Below are positions 5,692-13,354 of a stretch of 14,269 nt of DNA, in pieces. Positions within the stretch are counted from its first letter, which is position 1, and each line of letters opens with the position of its first letter. The notes beneath the pieces are model-generated. The model had not been told where the DNA came from. It ran no database searches and saw nothing but the letters and a program-made list of their open reading frames with translations. A program made the position numbers and the translations under genes. Source of the stretch: Desulfurobacterium sp. (GTDB lineage: Bacteria; Aquificota; Aquificia; Desulfurobacteriales; Desulfurobacteriaceae); contig JALSLT010000056.1 of NCBI GenBank assembly GCA_026988135.1, positions 1-14,269 of the forward strand, written 5' to 3'.

Positions 5692-7992
5692 TTAAAAATA
5701 GGTCCCAAGTCCAAAATGCCACTCAGAAGCGGTTTCTTCCGGCTTCTTATCAAGCTTGTAACCTATATCAAGCCTTATAGGTCCAACAGGTGTTAAAACT
5801 CTCATACCAAATCCCGCTGCCTTCCTCAACGTAGAAAAATCTATCTCATTCCACCAACCGGCACCTATATCAAAGAAACCGATAAGTCTCAAATTCCTGG
5901 AAATATCATATCCAATCTCCAAATTAGCAACAAGCTCCCTGTTTGCACCTTCAGGATCTCCATTAGCATCAACGGGCCCGGCTTCTCCCCACCTGAATCC
6001 CCTAACAGTAGTATCTCCACCGACAAAGAACCTGTAGTCTATAGGGACAACTTCCGTATCTCCATAAGTATTTGCAATTCCGGCTTTTATATGTCCGGAA
6101 ACAACAACCGGAATTCTGTACCTTTCAGTTATATCATCCAGATAAAAATGGCGGGAAATATCCGCAACTACAACATAAAAATTATCATCACCACCAAATG
6201 TTTTTCCTGCAAATTTCGTTGAAGTTGAAAACATTAACCCTCTATGAGGAAGAAATCTATTGTCTCTAAGATCCAACGTTACCCGGGAGGAGATAAGGCC
6301 TACCGTCGAAGTCCCCTCTTCATCCTTAACGATAGTTGTAGCATTTGAATCGATATCACTTATGGTTGTTTTAGCCAAAGTATATCCCAAGCCTATGTTC
6401 CAATCCTTAGCTATTCTTCTGGAAAGATTAACAGAAAATCCTTTCTTCAAGCTCGTGTAGGTTGTATATTCATTTTTATGATTAAAAACTCTAATCCCAA
6501 GGGTTTGCGGCTTATCAAGCCACCATTTATGACTATACCCTATATCATAATAGTTAACCTTGGAACCGAATTGCCCCGAAAGAGAAATCGTATCCCCGGT
6601 CCCGAAAAGATTTCCTTTTCTAAGAGAAACCATAGCTGTTAGATTTGTTGTAGAACTATAACCAAGACCTAGGGAAAACATACCTGTTAACCGCTCCTTT
6701 AGGTCAAGATTAACATCCAGAAGATTTTTCCCTACTATTTTAGGTTTTATATTTACTTCATCATAATAACCGGTGTTGTAAAGCCTTCTTACCGAACGTT
6801 CCAAACTATCCGTTTTAAACAAACCTGTCTCGTAAATATCAAGCTCCCTCCTGACTGTCCTGTCTCTACTATCAAAATTTCCTTTGATGTTGATATCTCT
6901 TATTTTTGCTCTTTCTCCTTCCTCTACCCGAAACAGAAAGTCAACCGTGTGATTCTCCCTATCCACGTTAACTTCCGGCTGAACCGATACGAAAATAAAT
7001 CCCAATTTTCCATACTCTTTAGACACTTTAACTATAAACTCGGTCGGAAGTTCGGAATTATAAGGATTCCCCGGCTTTAAAGAAGGCACAAGGGAAAGCA
7101 GTTTCTCTTTCGTAAACATCTTATTCCCTTCTATATCAACCTTACCGATTTTATATAAAGGACCTTCATGCTCTATTGGATAAACAACCTCATAACATCC
7201 GTCAAGTTTTTTAACTTCCGGCTTTCCAACCTTAATCTCAATGTAACCCTTATTTTTATATAACTTAACTATCTTTTCTCTATCTTTCTCAAGATTTTCT
7301 TTAATAAGAGACGGATGGAATCTAAAACGCCAGAAGGAGGGCTCTTTTGTTAATAAGATATCTTTTATCTTGCCAGCTTTTAGAACCTTATTACCTATAA
7401 TTTTTATTTTGCAAACATAAGCCTTTTTTCCTTCATCTATCTTGAAAACGACTTTAACTTTTTTTGGTGCTACCTTCTCCACGGTATAAGAAACTTTCGC
7501 ATTTATATAACCTTTCTCGTTATAATGCTTTTCTATCTTTTCTTTCAAATCGTTAAGCTTCTCATAAGAAAGAACCTTATCTACAAAACTCCCTTCTTCG
7601 AAACCTGTTTTCTTCTTAATTTTATCTATTGAAATCTCCTTATTTCCTTCAAACCGAACAGATGAAACTTTCGGTTTTTCCACAAGAACATATTTAAGAA
7701 CAAGTCCATCGGACGTTTCATCGGCAAACACTTTTACGGTTTCGTAATAACCGAGAGAATATAACTTCTTTATATCTTCGGTAACTTTACCTTTATCAAA
7801 CATATCTCCCGGCTTAAGAGAGATTTTGTAAACTATCGTTTCCTCGGGAAGATAACTGTTTCCTTCTATTTTAATCTCTTTTATAATCGAATCAGATTTA
7901 ACTTTCACAGTCCCCATAGTACTGTTAGACGCCGCAAAACCGTTAATCACGAAAAAAACAGCAAGGAGAACGGAAATAAAAACTCTTTTCAA
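5692..7992 (-). CDS. bamA: Outer membrane protein assembly factor BamA
   Basis: BamA is the core of the machine that folds and inserts beta-barrel proteins into the outer membrane. The 766-residue protein starts with a signal peptide (about 1-21, ending NGFAA). Five POTRA domains can be placed at about 37-105, 108-188, 193-276, 281-358 and 362-433, marked by the repeated IEGN/FEGN/IIGN/IEGN/IKGN turns. A C-terminal barrel of about 330 residues follows. The barrel contains the conserved VRGF motif at 663-666 and the protein ends in the aromatic beta-signal WHFGLGTYF. The start is a TTG at 7990-7992, six bases after a clear AGGAGG; no ATG fits the signal peptide as well. It is 54 bases after the histidine kinase gene and 26 bases before skp. 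A TamA or two-partner secretion protein is less likely given five POTRA domains and the neighbours. Confidence 0.96.
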   Translation of the reverse strand: MKRVFISVLLAVFFVINGFAASNSTMGTVKVKSDSIIKEIKIEGNSYLPEETIVYKISLKPGDMFDKGKVTEDIKKLYSLGYYETVKVFADETSDGLVLKYVLVEKPKVSSVRFEGNKEISIDKIKKKTGFEEGSFVDKVLSYEKLNDLKEKIEKHYNEKGYINAKVSYTVEKVAPKKVKVVFKIDEGKKAYVCKIKIIGNKVLKAGKIKDILLTKEPSFWRFRFHPSLIKENLEKDREKIVKLYKNKGYIEIKVGKPEVKKLDGCYEVVYPIEHEGPLYKIGKVDIEGNKMFTKEKLLSLVPSLKPGNPYNSELPTEFIVKVSKEYGKLGFIFVSVQPEVNVDRENHTVDFLFRVEEGERAKIRDINIKGNFDSRDRTVRRELDIYETGLFKTDSLERSVRRLYNTGYYDEVNIKPKIVGKNLLDVNLDLKERLTGMFSLGLGYSSTTNLTAMVSLRKGNLFGTGDTISLSGQFGSKVNYYDIGYSHKWWLDKPQTLGIRVFNHKNEYTTYTSLKKGFSVNLSRRIAKDWNIGLGYTLAKTTISDIDSNATTIVKDEEGTSTVGLISSRVTLDLRDNRFLPHRGLMFSTSTKFAGKTFGGDDNFYVVVADISRHFYLDDITERYRIPVVVSGHIKAGIANTYGDTEVVPIDYRFFVGGDTTVRGFRWGEAGPVDANGDPEGANRELVANLEIGYDISRNLRLIGFFDIGAGWWNEIDFSTLRKAAGFGMRVLTPVGPIRLDIGYKLDKKPEETASEWHFGLGTYF

Positions 7993-8046
7993 GCAAAACC
8001 TCCTAAGTCAAAAATTGAAAACAACAACTCAAATAATAGCATAATC

Positions 8047-9231
8047 TTAGCCATAAGGAAGATACACTTTAAAACATGTCCCCTTTCCAACTTCACTTTC
8101 TACATCTACTTTCCCGTTAAGCTTTTCAATGGCTAACTTAACTATAGAAAGACCAAGCCCCGTCCCTCCCAACTTCCGGGAACGGGACTTATCTACCCTA
8201 TAAAACCTCTCGAAAATAAAAGGGAGATGAGATTTTGGAATACCGGGACCCGTATCGCAAACCGAAACAACCTGCTCCTTAGGTAATGTTGAATACCTAA
8301 TTTCAACTTTGCCGCCATTGTGATTATACTTAATAGCATTATCTATAAGGTTTTTAAACACAAAATGGAAAAGCCGTTCATCTCCGAAAACCTCAAGAGA
8401 TTCAGGAAGATAAGAGACAACTTGTATGTTTTTATTTTTAGCTATTACGGAAGTTTCATCTGCTATTTTCTCAATAAGAGAAGAGAGATTTATTTTCCTG
8501 TTTTCAAAAAGCAAACCTTTACTCGTCTCAAGCATTGTTAAAGTTATAAGATCCTGAATTAACTGTTCCATATGCTTTATTCTATCCTGGGCTTTAAGTA
8601 TAAACTCTTTCGCCTGATTATTTTCTTCACACTCATCCTCCAAAGTCTCAAGCAAAAGTTTCAACGTTGCAACCGGTGTTTTAAGTTCGTGAGATACATT
8701 AGCTATAAAATCTTTCTTTAAGTTCTCATACCGTTTAATTTGAGTAAGATCTCTGAGAAGCAGAACCTTTTCGTTTATATCGGAAGCAAAAACCAATTGA
8801 ACATACCGATTTTTTATCTTCTTACTCTCCCATACATTATAATCTCCATTAAAGTTTTCATTTATAAACGTTATAACATCAAGGTCACTGATAGCCTGAT
8901 AAAAATATTTATCTTTGTAACCTTTCTTTCCTATATCAAGAAGCTCTCTTGCAAAACGATTGGTGTATATGAGCTTACCGGAAGGAGACATGATAACCAA
9001 TCCTTCATTTAAAAGATTCAAAGCCTGCGATAAAAGGTGGATATTATCTTTTTGCTTTTTTTCTTTTATCTCCCTTTTCAAAGAAGAGAGAATAGCTTCC
9101 CAATCCGAAGAAGTTACGGACAAAAGCTCGGATAATTCATTTCTTATAGTTTCCGCTTTTTTTAATTTCAGATAAAAATAGAGAAAAAAGAGCGCTCCCA
9201 AAACGACGGAAACAACTGTTTTAACTACCAT
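8047..9231 (-). CDS. PhoR-like membrane-anchored sensor histidine kinase with PAS domain
   Basis: This 394-residue kinase has one N-terminal membrane segment (about residues 4-21) and almost no periplasmic part. A charged helical linker (22-65) follows, then a PAS-like sensor region (about 68-165), the HisKA dimerisation and phosphoacceptor helix with H181 in FIANVSHELKTP, and the HATPase domain. The ATP-binding boxes are complete: N-box NLIDNAIKYN (294-303), G1 DTGPGIP (326-332), F-box FERFYRVD and G2 GGTGLGLS. The layout resembles PhoR/WalK-type kinases, where the signal is sensed at or inside the membrane. No response regulator gene is in the window, so its partner is unknown. It is the first gene of the minus-strand cluster leading into bamA. 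The ATG at 9229-9231 has a GGAG about ten bases upstream. It is divergent from gap, sharing an 84-base region with a striking inverted repeat. Confidence 0.92.
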   Translation of the reverse strand: MVVKTVVSVVLGALFFLYFYLKLKKAETIRNELSELLSVTSSDWEAILSSLKREIKEKKQKDNIHLLSQALNLLNEGLVIMSPSGKLIYTNRFARELLDIGKKGYKDKYFYQAISDLDVITFINENFNGDYNVWESKKIKNRYVQLVFASDINEKVLLLRDLTQIKRYENLKKDFIANVSHELKTPVATLKLLLETLEDECEENNQAKEFILKAQDRIKHMEQLIQDLITLTMLETSKGLLFENRKINLSSLIEKIADETSVIAKNKNIQVVSYLPESLEVFGDERLFHFVFKNLIDNAIKYNHNGGKVEIRYSTLPKEQVVSVCDTGPGIPKSHLPFIFERFYRVDKSRSRKLGGTGLGLSIVKLAIEKLNGKVDVESEVGKGTCFKVYLPYG

Positions 9232-9250
9232 TACTCAAACACTCCTTCAA

Positions 9251-9279
9251 TTGTAAAGCTTTAAAATAAAGTTTATCAT
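9251..9279 (+). promoter_or_regulatory. Predicted sigma-70 type promoter of gap
   Basis: TTGTAA at 9251-9256 and TATCAT at 9274-9279 are separated by 17 bases, a good match to a -35/-10 pair. A transcript would start near 9286, about 30 bases before the gap ATG, leaving room for the strong ribosome binding site GGAGG at 9307-9311. The -10 hexamer overlaps the left arm of the inverted repeat described separately. Confidence 0.5.
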
Positions 9280-9301
9280 TTAACTGTTAGAAATAAACTT
9301 T
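9268..9301. repeat. Nested inverted repeat in the kinase/gap divergent region
   Basis: AAAGTTTAT at 9268-9276 is repeated as its exact reverse complement ATAAACTTT at 9293-9301, 16 bases apart. Between them lies a second small palindrome, TAACTGTTA at 9281-9289, centred within half a base of the same point. The structure covers the predicted gap -10 element and transcription start. Because the left arm would lie upstream of the start, a DNA-level operator is more likely than an RNA hairpin. The arms are AT-rich, so chance is possible. Confidence 0.45.
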
Positions 9302-9315
9302 TTAACGGAGGAAAT

Positions 9316-10317
9316 ATGAGTGTGAAAGTTGCCATCAACGGATACGGAAGAATAGGAAGATGTTTCCACAGAGCAATTCTTGGAGATGAAGAGATAGAAA
9401 TCGTTGCCATTAATGATTTAACAGATGCAAAAACTCTCGGTCATCTCTTAAAGTATGACTCCGTTCACAGAAAATTTCCCGGAACTGTTGCGGTAGATGG
9501 GAGTAAACTTATCATAAACGGAAAGGCAATAACCGTATATGCGGAGAAAGACCCGTCAAAACTTCCATGGGAAGAACTTGAAGTTGATATTGTCCTTGAA
9601 GCCACCGGAATATTCAGAGATAGAGAAGGAGCAGGAAAGCATCTTGAAGCCGGTGCCAAAAGAGTTGTCATATCTGCACCTGCAAAAGAGCCGGATGCAA
9701 CATTCGTATTTGGTGTAAATCACAAAAATTACGACCCTGAAAAACACTTCATAGTATCAAACGCATCCTGTACCACAAACTGTCTTGCTCCCGTAGCAAA
9801 AATCCTTCTTGAAAAATTCGGAATAGAAAAAGGTTTCCTTACCACAGTTCACTCCTATACAGCCGACCAGAGACTTCTTGACGCACCTCATAAAGATTTA
9901 AGAAGAGCACGAGCCGCAGCTGTTTCAATGGTTCCGACAACAACTGGTGCAGCAAAAGCTGTAGGACTTGTTATACCTGAGCTTAAAGGAAAGTTTAACG
10001 GAATTTCTATAAGAGTTCCAACTCCCGATGTTTCTCTTATAGATTTTGTTTGTGTTGTTAAAAAAGACGTAACAATAGATGAGGTCAATAACGCTCTCAA
10101 AGAAGCAGCGGAAGGAGAGCTTAAAGGAGTGTTAGGTTATACCGAAGAGGAGCTTGTTTCCGTAGATTATATGGGGAACAGACTATCTTCTGTCATTGAT
10201 GCAAAATCAACTGATGTTATAGGTAATAATCTCATAAAAATAATCTCCTGGTACGACAACGAATTTGGATATTCCTCAAGACTAGGAGACCTAATAAAAT
10301 ATATGTGTTCTATATAG
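9316..10317 (+). CDS. gap: Glyceraldehyde-3-phosphate dehydrogenase (type I)
   Basis: This 333-residue enzyme interconverts glyceraldehyde 3-phosphate and 1,3-bisphosphoglycerate in glycolysis or gluconeogenesis. The Rossmann motif VAINGYGRIGR (5-15), the catalytic C152 in SNASCTTNCLAP and the base H179 in TTVHSYTADQ are all present. The typical RARAAA, PTTTGAAKAV and SWYDNEFGYS segments follow. D34 in AINDLTD favours NAD. However, the residues after the LLD turn are Ala-Pro (190-191), whereas strictly NAD-dependent bacterial enzymes usually have Leu-Pro and NADP-using photosynthetic forms Ala-Ser, so cofactor choice should not be taken for granted. The ATG has a strong GGAGG four bases upstream, with a promoter-like pair before it. 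The gene appears to be its own transcription unit: it diverges from the kinase and converges on cvpA with two bases between the stops, ending at a terminator inside cvpA. Confidence 0.97.
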   Translation: MSVKVAINGYGRIGRCFHRAILGDEEIEIVAINDLTDAKTLGHLLKYDSVHRKFPGTVAVDGSKLIINGKAITVYAEKDPSKLPWEELEVDIVLEATGIFRDREGAGKHLEAGAKRVVISAPAKEPDATFVFGVNHKNYDPEKHFIVSNASCTTNCLAPVAKILLEKFGIEKGFLTTVHSYTADQRLLDAPHKDLRRARAAAVSMVPTTTGAAKAVGLVIPELKGKFNGISIRVPTPDVSLIDFVCVVKKDVTIDEVNNALKEAAEGELKGVLGYTEEELVSVDYMGNRLSSVIDAKSTDVIGNNLIKIISWYDNEFGYSSRLGDLIKYMCSI

Positions 10318-10319
10318 AT

Positions 10320-10892
10320 TTAAGCTTTAGGAGGGGGTAATTCTCCTCCTTTTTCTTTATTTCTATTTTTTAGCAAAAACTTTTCTGCCAACTTCCAGTT
10401 CTTTTCAACCCGCTCCTTTGCATTTTCAGGTAAACGGGAAACAATAAGATCAGCAACAGGAACGAGAAACCCACCGAAATAACTTCTCTTGATCAAATCA
10501 GTATCAGGCATGGTCGCTCCTACGAGGAGAAGAAGCAAAGATGCAAGAACAATTCCCCTTAAAACTCCGAACAGAAATCCCAGAAGATTATTCAAAAGTC
10601 CAAAAAAACCCCTGCTAAGAAAACTATTAAGCAAAAATCCTATATACTTGAAAACGATAAATAATATTCCGTATATTACCACCCCGGTAAATATAATTAC
10701 CGGAGCTTCCGGGTTATTCGTAAACTTCCCTGCAACAATATGGGCTGTTTTAATAGCGATAATAACACTCACAACAATTCCGATAAGGGAAAACACTTCT
10801 TCTACAGCCCCTTTTTTAAAACCTCTTAAAAAGTTCCATCCTAAAATCAGTAACAGTCCGGCATCAAGAACATTCAACGGCACAAGATTCAT
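10320..10892 (-). CDS. cvpA: CvpA family inner-membrane protein
   Basis: This 190-residue protein has four predicted membrane segments (about 8-23, 35-54, 65-88 and 104-126) and the family's N-terminal pattern of Leu-Asp at the membrane edge (NVLDAGLLLILGWNFLRGFKKGAVEEVFSLIG). CvpA was first named for colicin V production; its general role is probably tied to envelope stability, but the mechanism is not settled. The C-terminal 60 residues are cytoplasmic-looking and charged, ending in a short GGELPPPKA tail. That tail is encoded by the same bases that form the gap terminator on the other strand. The ATG at 10890-10892 overlaps the nadC stop by four bases, and the ribosome binding site GAGGTGG lies in the last nadC codons, so the two genes are coupled. 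Confidence 0.86.
   Translation of the reverse strand: MNLVPLNVLDAGLLLILGWNFLRGFKKGAVEEVFSLIGIVVSVIIAIKTAHIVAGKFTNNPEAPVIIFTGVVIYGILFIVFKYIGFLLNSFLSRGFFGLLNNLLGFLFGVLRGIVLASLLLLLVGATMPDTDLIKRSYFGGFLVPVADLIVSRLPENAKERVEKNWKLAEKFLLKNRNKEKGGELPPPKA
10329..10358 (+). terminator. Rho-independent terminator of gap, inside the 3' end of cvpA
   Basis: AGGAGG at 10329-10334 pairs perfectly with CCTCCT at 10345-10350. Two further pairs (one G-U, one G-C) extend the stem to about eight, closing a six-base loop. The stem is followed directly by a T-rich run (TTTTCTTT). It begins 12 bases after the gap stop codon. On the minus strand these bases encode the last residues of CvpA, and the hairpin lacks a T tail in that direction, so it should act on gap transcripts only. 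Confidence 0.8.
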
Positions 10893-11737
10893 TCCACCTC
10901 CATTCCTATATCAACCCATTTTGCCGATGTGATAAGCTTGCTGGTTGAGATGAAGTCTATATCAAACTTCCTTAACTTTTCAAGAGTTTTCAACGTAACA
11001 CCTCCAGATACTTCAATTTTGACATGTTCCGCTGTTTCCCTTATAAGGGAAACAGCTTCACTCAATCGGGAAAGACTCCAGTTATCAAGCATAACGATAT
11101 CTACTTTTTCAATTATACCCATCAACTCTTCAAGTTGATTCCAACTTTCCACTTCCACTTCCACGGAAGTTGTAACAGGCACTTCTACTACAACCTTTTT
11201 TACGGCATTAACAACTCCACCGTAAGCCTTTATGTGATTATCCTTTATCATAGCCGCATCATAAAGCCCCATTCTGTGATTAAACGCACCACCAACCTTT
11301 GTTGCATATTTTTCAAAATAGCGAAGTCCCGGGGTTGTTTTTCTCGTATCGAGCAATTTCACATCCGAATCTCCCATAGCATCAACAAACATTCTGGTAT
11401 TAGTGGCTATTCCGGAAAGATGCTGAAGAAGATTCAAAGCCGTTCTCTCTCCCGAAAGCAGAACTCTCTCGTCCCCTGAAAGCCTACAAATAACATCCCC
11501 TCTTTTAACAAAATCCCCGTCTCTCTTTTCCCAATCAAAAAAAACATTTTCATCAATAAGTTTAAAAACCATTTCAAAAAACGGAGCACCGGCAAGAATG
11601 AAATCCTCTTTCCCTTCTATATAAGCTGTAATCTGCCTTCCTTTAAGGGACGAAGAGGTCAAATCCCCAATGAATCCCATATCCTCTCGAAGAAAAGATA
11701 GTATATAATTTTCCATCACTAAACTTGAAATTCCCAT
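10889..11737 (-). CDS. nadC: Nicotinate-nucleotide pyrophosphorylase (quinolinate phosphoribosyltransferase)
   Basis: NadC converts quinolinate and PRPP to nicotinate mononucleotide, carbon dioxide and pyrophosphate, the last step of the de novo branch of NAD synthesis. The 282-residue length is normal. Clear family motifs are ERTALNLLQHLSGIAT (97-112), LDTRKTTPGLR (129-139), HRMGL (154-158) and IKDNHI (164-169), which carry the substrate-binding Arg, Lys and His residues. SGGVT in the C-terminal barrel is also typical. The ATG at 11735-11737 has a GAGGT four bases upstream on the minus strand. The partner genes nadA and nadB are not in the window. NadC overlaps cvpA by four bases and is divergent from pgsA with only 24 bases between the two start codons, so its promoter must lie at least partly inside the pgsA coding region. 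Confidence 0.96.
   Translation of the reverse strand: MGISSLVMENYILSFLREDMGFIGDLTSSSLKGRQITAYIEGKEDFILAGAPFFEMVFKLIDENVFFDWEKRDGDFVKRGDVICRLSGDERVLLSGERTALNLLQHLSGIATNTRMFVDAMGDSDVKLLDTRKTTPGLRYFEKYATKVGGAFNHRMGLYDAAMIKDNHIKAYGGVVNAVKKVVVEVPVTTSVEVEVESWNQLEELMGIIEKVDIVMLDNWSLSRLSEAVSLIRETAEHVKIEVSGGVTLKTLEKLRKFDIDFISTSKLITSAKWVDIGMEVE
11704..11709 (+). promoter_or_regulatory. Possible -10 element for pgsA inside nadC
   Basis: A perfect TATAAT on the plus strand lies within the first codons of nadC (read on the other strand), about 52 bases before the pgsA ATG. No convincing -35 hexamer is placed 16-18 bases upstream. It is the best candidate I see for the pgsA promoter, which must lie in this region because only 24 bases separate the two start codons. 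Confidence 0.3.
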
Positions 11738-11761
11738 ATTTACCTCGTGTGGAGAATAGCT

Positions 11762-12304
11762 ATGATTAATATACCAAATATTATCACTATTTTAAGGGCG
11801 GCTCTTGTGCCTGTTTTTATAACAACTCTTCATTACGGAAAGTTTAAAGTTGCACTTGTAATATTCCTTATAGCAGCTATCAGCGATTCTATCGACGGTT
11901 TTCTGGCCAGAAAGTTTAAGCAAATCACAACCATAGGAATCATAATGGACCCTCTGGCAGACAAAGCACTGATAGACTCGGGCTTTATAGTCCTTAGCTT
12001 TAGTCACAAAATAATACCGCCATGGTTAACCATTTTCATACTATCGAGAGATGCTCTTATTATAGTTGGAGGATGGCTATTTGCTACTTTTGGAAAGATA
12101 GAAAAGATAAAACCGCTGATAATTGGCAAAATAACATCTTTTTCCCAATTTTCAACCATATTTTTCACCCTTCTTTATCTTAATTTCCCTAATTTCTACC
12201 TGGATGTTTTCCTTAAATTCCTGTACTATTTTACAGGGGGAATGACAATGGCTTCCGGAGCAACATACATTACCGTAGGTATAAGGGAGATAGGTAATGA
12301 CTAA
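11762..12304 (+). CDS. pgsA: CDP-diacylglycerol-glycerol-3-phosphate 3-phosphatidyltransferase
   Basis: PgsA makes phosphatidylglycerol phosphate from CDP-diacylglycerol and glycerol 3-phosphate in the inner membrane. The complete CDP-alcohol phosphatidyltransferase motif is visible: D42-x2-D45-G46-x2-A49-R50-x8-G59-x3-D63-x3-D67. Several hydrophobic segments span the 180 residues. I chose the ATG at 11762 over an upstream GTG at 11747 because GGAGA at 11751-11755 lies six bases before the ATG, while the GTG has no ribosome binding site. The N-terminal INIPNIITILRAALVPVF is typical of PgsA starts. A related enzyme of the same superfamily with another alcohol acceptor cannot be excluded from the motif alone. 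The gene overlaps the next one by eight bases, so the two are probably co-translated. Confidence 0.9.
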   Translation: MINIPNIITILRAALVPVFITTLHYGKFKVALVIFLIAAISDSIDGFLARKFKQITTIGIIMDPLADKALIDSGFIVLSFSHKIIPPWLTIFILSRDALIIVGGWLFATFGKIEKIKPLIIGKITSFSQFSTIFFTLLYLNFPNFYLDVFLKFLYYFTGGMTMASGATYITVGIREIGND

Positions 12305-13352
12305 AGGCTTCACAGACAAATACTTCCCGGAAATTTTCATTTTTGTATCCATAACTGCTTTGGTTATTTCACTATTCATAATGAATTCTGTTATTTTTCC
12401 TTTTTTCGCCGCCGCCGCCAGTGCTTATATAGTCTATCCCCTTTTTGTTTCTCTAAGAAAACTTTTCAAAAGAGATAACATTGCCGCTTTAGTAACGGTA
12501 TTTTTAATAATCCTTGTAATAGCAGGAACGCTCCTGATTATTTTCCCAATTCTAATAAAACAGATAGAAGGATTTATGGAGTATTTTCCCGTTTTACTAA
12601 AAAAAATAGACTTTTATCTAAATAAATTTTTAGGAAAAAAACTGTTCGCAGGAAAATTTAACCCGGAAAATATAAAATCACTATTTTCCATGTTCTATAA
12701 CAATATCTCCATTGATAACTCGCTATCGTTCGCCTCTTTCGTTCAGAAACTCTTCTCAGGAGTCTTTTCCGTAGCATCCATAGCTATAAATATGATAATA
12801 ATCCCAATTCTAACCTACTATTTTTTTATAGAATGGAGAAATCTGAGAAACCTTTACATCAAGCTTGCCCCAAAAAAACATAGGGCAGAAATAGAAAAAC
12901 TTCTTGAAAAAGTGAACGAATCCCTTGCAGGATACATAAGAGGACAACTTTTAATAGCTCTTTTTGTCGGACTGTTTTTCGCTATAACTCTTACTACAAT
13001 CGGTATCAGATACAGTTTTCTTATCGCCTTTGCTGCCGGTGTTATGAATATGATTCCGTATGTTGGCTTTTATACGGGATTGATCCCTTCTCTCCTCCTT
13101 GCCATATTTGATAACGGAGATCTGTTCCATATAGTCGGGGTTACTATTATATTTCTATCGGAAGCGGCAATTGAAAATGTGATTTATCCTATGGTAATGA
13201 GTAAAACAACTGGAATTAAACCTCTTCTCATATTTTTTGCCATATTTTCCGGAGCAACATACGGAGGATTTTTAGGAATAGTAATAGCCGTCCCTGTAGC
13301 AGCAATGATTCTTCCGGTCTTTTACAGCTTCATGGAAAAAAGGGAAAGATAG
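12297..13352 (+). CDS. AI-2E family (PerM-like) membrane transporter
   Basis: This 351-residue protein has the layout of the AI-2E/PerM family. Hydrophobic segments lie at about 11-50 and 62-88, with a hydrophilic stretch at about 90-150. A membrane segment at 155-178 ends in ILTYYFF, and a cluster of C-terminal membrane segments spans about 215-345. Conserved family features are YIRGQLL (213-219), NMIPYVG (251-257) and the ENVIYPMVMSKTTGIKPL region (293-310), followed by GATYGGFLGIVIAVP. Members have been linked to autoinducer-2 export, sodium/proton exchange and other transport, so the substrate here is unknown. The ATG lies eight bases inside the end of pgsA with GGGAG upstream, and coaE follows two bases after the stop. 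Confidence 0.87.
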   Translation: MTKGFTDKYFPEIFIFVSITALVISLFIMNSVIFPFFAAAASAYIVYPLFVSLRKLFKRDNIAALVTVFLIILVIAGTLLIIFPILIKQIEGFMEYFPVLLKKIDFYLNKFLGKKLFAGKFNPENIKSLFSMFYNNISIDNSLSFASFVQKLFSGVFSVASIAINMIIIPILTYYFFIEWRNLRNLYIKLAPKKHRAEIEKLLEKVNESLAGYIRGQLLIALFVGLFFAITLTTIGIRYSFLIAFAAGVMNMIPYVGFYTGLIPSLLLAIFDNGDLFHIVGVTIIFLSEAAIENVIYPMVMSKTTGIKPLLIFFAIFSGATYGGFLGIVIAVPVAAMILPVFYSFMEKRER

Positions 13353-13354
13353 TA

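Noticed and set aside
11747..11761. A GTG start for pgsA five codons upstream
   Set aside because: The bases read as codons there contain the GGAGA ribosome binding site of the ATG at 11762, and homologous proteins begin at the INIPN segment.
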